DNA of 64,000 nt from Prescottella subtropica (lineage in GTDB: Bacteria > Actinomycetota > Actinomycetes > Mycobacteriales > Mycobacteriaceae). The stretch is taken from the NCBI RefSeq assembly GCF_005434945.1, contig NZ_SKCH01000001.1, positions 124,001 through 188,000 of the forward strand, written 5' to 3'. The translations under genes and the position numbers were made by a program. This document shows positions 56,563 through 64,000 of the stretch, piece after piece (position 1 is the first letter of the stretch; each line of letters starts with the position of its first letter). The notes beneath the pieces are model-generated. The model did not search any database and was not told where the DNA came from. It saw nothing but the letters and a program-made list of their open reading frames with translations.

Positions 56563-59216
56563 CTGTCTCCTCCGATACTGGTGCGCTCGGCCGCGCTCGC
56601 GGCACGGCCCAACCGCGTTCCCTTTTGATGGCGGCTCAGGTTCTCACGGACGGCCTCCGGATCGCGGAGTCGCGGACGCGAACCGGACCTCTCGCCGGCA
56701 CCGCCGGTCTCGCCCGTCCCGCCGACACCACCCGGCACCAGCCGATGCCCCGGCCGGCGCTGCGGCAGACCCGATTCGGTCCGGTCCTCCACCGGGGCTT
56801 CGCTCACCCGGTGCGCGGCGTCCCAGCCCGCGTCGGCCGCCGACGCCCACTCGAACCGTCCGACATCCTTCGACTCGGTCGGATCGGCCAGCCAGTCCGT
56901 GACCATGTCGGAGAAGATCGGTGTCCCACCGATCGTGGTGTCCGGGGACGCTGCGGTGTCCGCGGCGGCGGCCGGTCGGGACCCGAAGAACGACGCGGTC
57001 TTGACCGCGTTGCTCCGGTAGCGGTGCCGCCGCGCGAGACCGGAATCGTCGACCGACAGCGGTTCGGGCTCGGGCACCGGCGGGACAGGCGGTGCCGGCG
57101 GTCCCGGGGGTACGGGTGGGGTCGGCGCGTCCTGCATGCGTGCGAGGCTCGTCGCGGCGGGGGTCCGCTGCGGCAGGCCCGTCGCGCCGGGCGTCCGCTG
57201 CGGCAGGCCGGTGGCGGGTGCCGCGGCGGGTGCGGCGGGTGCGGCGGGCGCGGTGACGAGCTGCGGCATCGCCCCGGACGGGACGACGGTCACCGGCGGC
57301 AGACCACCGGTGTCCACCCGCGGTAGCGGGCCGGTGTGCACCATTTCCAGCGGCGAGACCAGCAAGGTGTCCGGAATATGCACGCTCGCAGTGATTCCCG
57401 GATTCGACGGGGTGTCGTGGGTCCGCCGCAGCCGGACGATGAGCCCGTGGCGGGCCGCGAGCCGGCTGACCACGAACAGGCCCATGTGGCGGGCGGTCTC
57501 CGGGCCGACCTCGCCGCCGGCGGCGAGCCGCTCGTTGACCGTGGCGAGGTGTTCCCGCGGAATCCCGATGCCGTGGTCGGTGATCTCGACCAGTACTCCG
57601 CCGTCGACCGCGCGGGCGAAGGAGATCCGCACCGAGCTGTCCGGTGGGGAGGCCCGCAGGGCATTGTCGAGGAGTTCGGCGACCAGATGCACGACGTCGG
57701 CCGCGACGGTCCCGCTCAGCGCACCGTTCGGGGTCGAGCCGACCTGCACACGCCGGTAGTCCTCGACCTCGGACATCGCGGCACGGACCGTGTCACCGAG
57801 TTGCACCGGCGCGGACTGCGTGCGATGCACCCGGTGACCGGAGAGGATCAGCAGGTTGTCACCGTTGCGACGCATGCGGGCGGCGAGGTGATCGAGACGG
57901 AACAGGCTCTCGAGCCGACTCGGGTCCTTCTCCTCGAACTCCAGGTTCTCGATCAGCCCGAGCTGCTGGTCGACGAGCGACTTCGAGCGGCGCGCGAGGG
58001 TCTCGAACATGTCGCCGATCTGCAGGCGCAGGGCGGCCTGATCGCCGGCGAGCCGGAGAGCCTGACCGTGGATGTCGTCGACGGCGCGGGCGAGCTGCCC
58101 GATCTCCTCGGTGGTGTACACCGGCACCGGCTCGAAGTGGGTGACCGCGTCCCGGTCGCCGTCCAGGACCCGGTCGATCGCGTCGGGCAGGTCCTCGCGC
58201 GCCACCTGGAGCGCACCGAGCCGGAGCCGGCGGATCGGCGCGATCAGCGACCGGGAGACGAGCAGCGCGAGCACGAGCGCCGCGAGCAGCGCCGCGCCGA
58301 TCAGTACCGCGTCCCGCACGGCGGCGGACCGGGTCTCCTCCGCGCGGGCGGTGACGGTCGCGGAGATCGCGTCGGATGCCTCCGCGACGAGCGCACTGTA
58401 CGTTTCGACGCTCTCGACGAGCGATGCACGCAGGTCGAGCAGCGGCAGCGGGCCGCCCCGCGCCTCGTCGAACATGCCGAGCCGGGTGTGCACGGCCTGC
58501 CGCAGCACGTCGAGTCGCTCCGCCGCAGCGGGGAACGACCGGGTCAGCGAGTCGATCATCGCGAGCTCCGCACCGGACGCGGTGAACAGGTCGACGCGGG
58601 ACGCGTTCGGGTTCGTGATCAGCGCCGTCGCGCCGGTGACCTGGTCCGCGAGCCGGCGCTGCGCCGACCAGGCGTCGATCAGATGGGTGTGTGCGGTCAC
58701 GACGGCCAGATCGTCGATCGGACCGACGATCTCGTCGATGATCTGCGTCAGGTCCTCGCGCACCTCGGTGGTCTGTCCGGGCAGTTCGGAGCGTGCCGGG
58801 ACGCCGGACTCCATCGCCTGCTGCACACCTTCGATGAAGGCGAGGGCGACGCGGAGTCGGTCGACGATGTCGGGTGGCAGCGCAGTGTCGTCCGCGACCT
58901 GACGGACCGCGTCGACGGAGCCGGCGAGGCCGGCCAGGTCCTCGGGCAGCAGCGTGTTCACGGAGTAGCCGGCGGACGCGAGACCGAAGTCGGTGCCGAG
59001 TTTGACGATGGCGGGCACGTCCGCGACCTCGTCGGCGGCCCGACCGTAGTGCACGGCGTTACTGATCTCGTTCTGCACGCGCAGTCCGCCGAGCACCATC
59101 GCCACGGTGAACGGGATCGCGAGGACCGCGGTGATCTTCCACCGCACGCCCCAGCCCTCGAGGTTCCACAGCCTGCGTGCAGGCCGTGCTGTTCCGGTCA
59201 TCTTTCCCACGCTCAC
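56559..59216 (-). CDS. conservon sensor histidine kinase-like protein (CvnA type)
   Basis: An 885-aa membrane kinase. Membrane helices are near residues 28-48 and 306-326. The long outside part is a nitrate/nitrite-sensing (NIT)-like helical domain. A HAMP domain follows, then the ATPase region with an N-box ([13 protein letters not shown]), a G1 box (TDHGIGIP) and a late G2-like region. A candidate phosphoacceptor His is in [12 protein letters not shown]. The C-terminal ~260 residues are Pro/Ala-rich and low in structure. The start is one of several (GTG 59216 used; ATG at 59201 possible). Confidence 0.85.
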   Translation of the reverse strand: MSVGKMTGTARPARRLWNLEGWGVRWKITAVLAIPFTVAMVLGGLRVQNEISNAVHYGRAADEVADVPAIVKLGTDFGLASAGYSVNTLLPEDLAGLAGSVDAVRQVADDTALPPDIVDRLRVALAFIEGVQQAMESGVPARSELPGQTTEVREDLTQIIDEIVGPIDDLAVVTAHTHLIDAWSAQRRLADQVTGATALITNPNASRVDLFTASGAELAMIDSLTRSFPAAAERLDVLRQAVHTRLGMFDEARGGPLPLLDLRASLVESVETYSALVAEASDAISATVTARAEETRSAAVRDAVLIGAALLAALVLALLVSRSLIAPIRRLRLGALQVAREDLPDAIDRVLDGDRDAVTHFEPVPVYTTEEIGQLARAVDDIHGQALRLAGDQAALRLQIGDMFETLARRSKSLVDQQLGLIENLEFEEKDPSRLESLFRLDHLAARMRRNGDNLLILSGHRVHRTQSAPVQLGDTVRAAMSEVEDYRRVQVGSTPNGALSGTVAADVVHLVAELLDNALRASPPDSSVRISFARAVDGGVLVEITDHGIGIPREHLATVNERLAAGGEVGPETARHMGLFVVSRLAARHGLIVRLRRTHDTPSNPGITASVHIPDTLLVSPLEMVHTGPLPRVDTGGLPPVTVVPSGAMPQLVTAPAAPAAPAAAPATGLPQRTPGATGLPQRTPAATSLARMQDAPTPPVPPGPPAPPVPPVPEPEPLSVDDSGLARRHRYRSNAVKTASFFGSRPAAAADTAASPDTTIGGTPIFSDMVTDWLADPTESKDVGRFEWASAADAGWDAAHRVSEAPVEDRTESGLPQRRPGHRLVPGGVGGTGETGGAGERSGSRPRLRDPEAVRENLSRHQKGTRLGRAASAAERTSIGGDR

Positions 59217-59377
59217 TTTCCACCCGGGCTGGTGCGGTTACCCGACCGCACCGTCCTCCCCCACCATCGAGGTGTGCGCAAGGACACAGAAATCCGACTA
59301 TTAGGCGATTCCGGAGTGTAGAGGCTGGAGGACGGGCCGCGAAGCACGAATGCCGCTATTCCGCGACCCGGTCGTGT

Positions 59378-59424
59378 CCGGACACCCCGGACCGGCGAGG
59401 CCGCGGCGACCCGGGGGTGTCCGG
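59378..59424 (-). terminator. possible terminator after gyrB
   Basis: CCGGACACCCCGG and CCGGGGGTGTCCGG form a 13-bp GC-rich stem with a bulge and a 20-nt loop; there is no clear T-run. Confidence 0.5.
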
Positions 59425-59449
59425 TGGGTCGCGCGCGGCCTCGGGCCGG

Positions 59450-61546
<2,097 letters not shown>

Positions 61547-61646
61547 TTACGGGCACATCTTACGGGTCGGCACCGACACGCAGGGGACCTAACACGCCCC
61601 TGATCGGCCCACAGGCGCGATTTCGCGCCCCCGGACGGGTAGAACC

Positions 61647-62570
61647 CTAGGCCGAGTCGCCACCAGCCGCGTCTGCCGCACTGCCCCGACCGAGGTCGCC
61701 GACGAACGCCGCGGTGTGCCGAGCGACGTCCTCGGCATGGGAGATCGGCGACCAGTGCCCGGCGTCCAGTTCCCGGCGACGCAGGTTCGGTACCCACCGC
61801 CCGGTGTCCTCGTAGCCGACCGGACGCACCGCCCGGTCGCGCCGGCCCACCAGCAGTTGCACCGGAATCTCGGTACGCCGCTCCCGGGGCGCACGTAGTC
61901 GCGGCCTGATGTTGGCCCGGTACCGCTTCAACCCGGTGATCATGTCCGCCCGCAGGGTCGGTGCCGGGTGCACCAGCGCCGGATCCATCCGATCGAACAG
62001 GCGCAGGAACGTCGGCCAGATCCGGGACAGACCCAGCCGGAACGGCAGCGTGCCCACGACCGGGATCTGGAACAGCACCGTGTACGACGACGCGACCGCC
62101 TGCGCGAGCGGCCCGGCCGGGCTCCGCCGGGCGAGCCGACGCCGCATCCACGCCCCGAGATGGTCGAGGTTCGGTCCGGAGATCGACGTGTACGACGCGA
62201 TCCGCTCCCCCGCGCCCGGCTCGCACACCGCCTCCCACGCCTCGACCGCCCCCCAGTCGTGGGCGAGTACGTGCACGGGAGTGTCGGGGCTGACGGCGTC
62301 GATCACCGCGAACAGGTCGCGGGCGAGTTCGGGCAGCGTGTACGCCGACACCGCCGCCGGGGCACTGCTCGCGCCGGCGCCACGGGTGTCGTAGGAGACG
62401 ATCCGGAACGTCTCGGCCAGGTGCGGGACCACGTGCCGCCACAGGTCGTGGGTGTCGGGCCAGCCGTGCACCAGCACGAGCGTCTCCCCGTCCGGGTTGC
62501 CCTGCTCGAACACCGCGAGCCGGACGTCGCCGCGGGTGACGAAACGTGGTTCCACGTGAAACACACTCAT
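61647..62570 (-). CDS. alpha/beta hydrolase, epoxide hydrolase/haloalkane dehalogenase type
   Basis: A 307-aa hydrolase. The oxyanion motif is LVHGWPDT and the nucleophile is Asp in LAHDWGAVE. The general base His is in ELDAGHWSP. This fits the epoxide hydrolase family rather than Ser esterases. Residues near the start (FHVE) are encoded by a parS site. Some relatives are fused to an SDR; no SDR is attached here. It is probably in one operon with the reductase and the metal-dependent hydrolase. Confidence 0.87.
   Translation of the reverse strand: MSVFHVEPRFVTRGDVRLAVFEQGNPDGETLVLVHGWPDTHDLWRHVVPHLAETFRIVSYDTRGAGASSAPAAVSAYTLPELARDLFAVIDAVSPDTPVHVLAHDWGAVEAWEAVCEPGAGERIASYTSISGPNLDHLGAWMRRRLARRSPAGPLAQAVASSYTVLFQIPVVGTLPFRLGLSRIWPTFLRLFDRMDPALVHPAPTLRADMITGLKRYRANIRPRLRAPRERRTEIPVQLLVGRRDRAVRPVGYEDTGRWVPNLRRRELDAGHWSPISHAEDVARHTAAFVGDLGRGSAADAAGGDSA
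62549..62562. other. parS-like ParB binding site 2
   Basis: GTTCCACGTGAAAC followed by A is identical to the site at 16161-16174. It lies within codons 3-8 of the hydrolase gene (ATG at 62568-62570), in the reverse direction to that gene. Confidence 0.8.
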
Positions 62571-62613
62571 GACAGTTCCTCCCGGTCGGGCAGTTTCAGG
62601 GGTCGCGCAGAAG

Positions 62614-63741
62614 TCAGAGATCGAGGATCAGGCGGCCGTCGTCGGCGCGGGAGACGCAGATCAACATGTGGTCCTGCTGTTCCTGCGGGGACAGCCGGTT
62701 CTCCCGGTGCTCCGGGGTGCCCGCGAGCACCCGCACCTTGCAGGTGCCGCAGAACCCCTGCCGGCACGAGTAGCCGACGCCGGGCTGCCGTCGCACGATC
62801 ACCGCGAGCGCCGATTCGTCGGCGGGCACCTCGAGCACCTCGCCGGTGCTCACCAACTGCACCTCGAACGGGGCGCCGTCGAGGACCGGCGGGGACCCGA
62901 ACCGTTCGAAATGCAATGCGGTGGCACCGGAGTCGGCGAACCCGGCGCGGACGGCGTCGAGCATCGGGGTGGGACCGCAGCAGTACACCGCGCCTCCGGC
63001 CGGTGCGTCGGCCAGCAGATCCGCGGCGGTGGGCAGACCGAACTCGTCGTCCGGGCGCACGAACACCCGGTCCGGCTCCCAGGTGGCGATCTCGTCGAGG
63101 AACGGCATCGACTCCCGGGAACGCCCGGAGTACACGAACCGCCACTCCATCCCGGCGCGGCGGGCGGCCCGGACCATCGCGACGATCGGGGTGATCCCGA
63201 TACCGCCGGCGACGAACAGGGCACTGCCCTCGGGCACGAACGGAAACCCGTTGCGTGGACCGCGGACCGTGACCGTCGTGCCGGGCGCGAGTCCGTGCAT
63301 CTCGATCGAGCCGCCCCCGCCGTCGGGGATCGACCGCACCGCGATCCGGTAGTGCCGGCGGTCGGCGGGATCACCGCACAGCGAATACTGCCGCCGCCGG
63401 CCGGACGGCAGGTGGACGTCGAGGTGGCAGCCGGGCTGCCAGTCGGGCAGGTCACCGCCGCCGACGGCGGCGAACGTCAGGGCCGCGACGTTCTCGTCCT
63501 CCGCGACGATCGTGCGGTCGGTGACGACGAGCGTCATCGCACTGTCCGGGTTGTGGCCGGCGACGGCCGGGTCGTAGTCGTACGCGGTGAGCACCCGCAG
63601 GTACTTGTCGGCGACGGCCTCGACGATCGTCATGGCCCGGTCAGGCCGGCCACGGCCCTGCAGGTCCGCGGGCGGGTCGGGGCGGGTCAGTCCCTCGGAC
63701 CCTGCGAGCAGGTCCCGGACGCGGGGCAGTTTCACCTTCAC
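62614..63741 (-). CDS. PDR/VanB-type flavin oxidoreductase with C-terminal 2Fe-2S ferredoxin
   Basis: A 375-aa reductase. It has a flavin-binding barrel (RRQYSLCGDP), a NAD-binding part (GGIGITPIVAM; CCGPTPML) and a plant-type 2Fe-2S domain at the C-terminus (CRQGFCGTC, later C in LICVSRA). Such proteins feed electrons to Rieske-type oxygenases or cytochrome P450s. No oxygenase gene is seen in the window. The GTG at 63741 overlaps the stop of the hydrolase gene upstream. Confidence 0.88.
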   Translation of the reverse strand: MKVKLPRVRDLLAGSEGLTRPDPPADLQGRGRPDRAMTIVEAVADKYLRVLTAYDYDPAVAGHNPDSAMTLVVTDRTIVAEDENVAALTFAAVGGGDLPDWQPGCHLDVHLPSGRRRQYSLCGDPADRRHYRIAVRSIPDGGGGSIEMHGLAPGTTVTVRGPRNGFPFVPEGSALFVAGGIGITPIVAMVRAARRAGMEWRFVYSGRSRESMPFLDEIATWEPDRVFVRPDDEFGLPTAADLLADAPAGGAVYCCGPTPMLDAVRAGFADSGATALHFERFGSPPVLDGAPFEVQLVSTGEVLEVPADESALAVIVRRQPGVGYSCRQGFCGTCKVRVLAGTPEHRENRLSPQEQQDHMLICVSRADDGRLILDL

Positions 63742-64000
63742 CGCGTCGCCGCCCGCGCGGCCGGGGACGACGCCAGGTACGCGACCGCCTGCGCCGTCGA
63801 CCCCTCCTTGCCGGGGTGGTAGTCCCGGCGGAAGTACGTCGACATGCGCTTGCCCAATTCCATTGCGGTGGGCAGGGTTCCGCGACGGCCCGACGCCACG
63901 AAGTCGGAGAGATGCGGGCGACGCCGGGACGGTGCCCAGTTCGCCAGTTCCGGGTCGTTGCCCATGAGGAACCGGGTGCCGCGCACCCACAGCCACACGA
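63738..64000 (-). CDS. metal-dependent hydrolase, C-terminal part (5' end outside the window)
   Basis: At least 86 codons of a PF10118-like metal-dependent hydrolase: segments GTRFLMGNDPELANW and LGKRMSTYFRRDYHPG are near the usual C-terminus. The stop TGA overlaps the GTG of the reductase gene. The active-site part lies beyond the right edge, so function cannot be judged. It probably starts the operon with the reductase and hydrolase genes. Confidence 0.72.
   Translation of the reverse strand, partial: VWLWVRGTRFLMGNDPELANWAPSRRRPHLSDFVASGRRGTLPTAMELGKRMSTYFRRDYHPGKEGSTAQAVAYLASSPAARAATR

Overview
The window is high-GC actinobacterial DNA, most like Rhodococcus or a close relative in the Mycobacteriales. 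The right half carries, in inverted orientation, the conserved origin-proximal block known from Mycobacterium: gyrB, gyrA, DUF3566 protein, tRNA-Ile, tRNA-Ala, ppiA, PH-domain protein, crgA, DUF881 protein, trpG/pabA-type amidotransferase, pknB, pknA, pbpA, rodA, pstP, fhaB, fhaA, tRNA-Leu. The lysX fusion, secreted cutinase-like protein, gltBD and two parS-like sites fit the same assignment.

Region 1 (1-8.6 kb) looks like a catabolic regulon under one TetR repressor of KstR2 type. A near-identical 16-bp operator lies before an ipdA-ipdB-ipdC-SDR operon, between a TIM-barrel isomerase gene and the tetR-APH-kinase pair, and before a two-gene split transketolase. These enzymes resemble the steroid C/D-ring (KstR2) genes, but the split transketolase, isomerase and LvaA/ACAD10-like kinase are unexpected partners. 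This is the best candidate for an undescribed system here.

Region 2 (8.6-19.9 kb) holds an MFS exporter, small conserved genes, a wrecked hydrolase-cyclase gene, two copies of a long palindromic repeat, lysX, and a TetR-FAD-dehydrogenase-SDR operon with a perfect palindromic operator. Region 3 (19.9-26.5 kb) is a cluster of five exported proteins, two built from Ig-like repeats. Region 4 (26.7-34.4 kb) has gltBD, then a collapsed MFS/MarR locus and tRNA-Leu.

Region 5 (34.5-54.9 kb) is the cell-growth and envelope block: Ser/Thr kinases, phosphatase and FHA proteins together with the elongation transglycosylase/transpeptidase pair. It contains a tandem TetR protein, a 52-aa CwsA-like remnant, and a DLW-39-like microprotein between the two tRNAs.

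Region 6 (55-64 kb) is unusual: a complete four-gene conservon (sensor kinase, roadblock protein, DUF742 protein, GTPase) separates gyrB from gyrA. The gene upstream of gyrB is a hydrolase carrying a parS site, not the expected recF-DUF721 pair. All functions are inferred from sequence reading; no searches were run.
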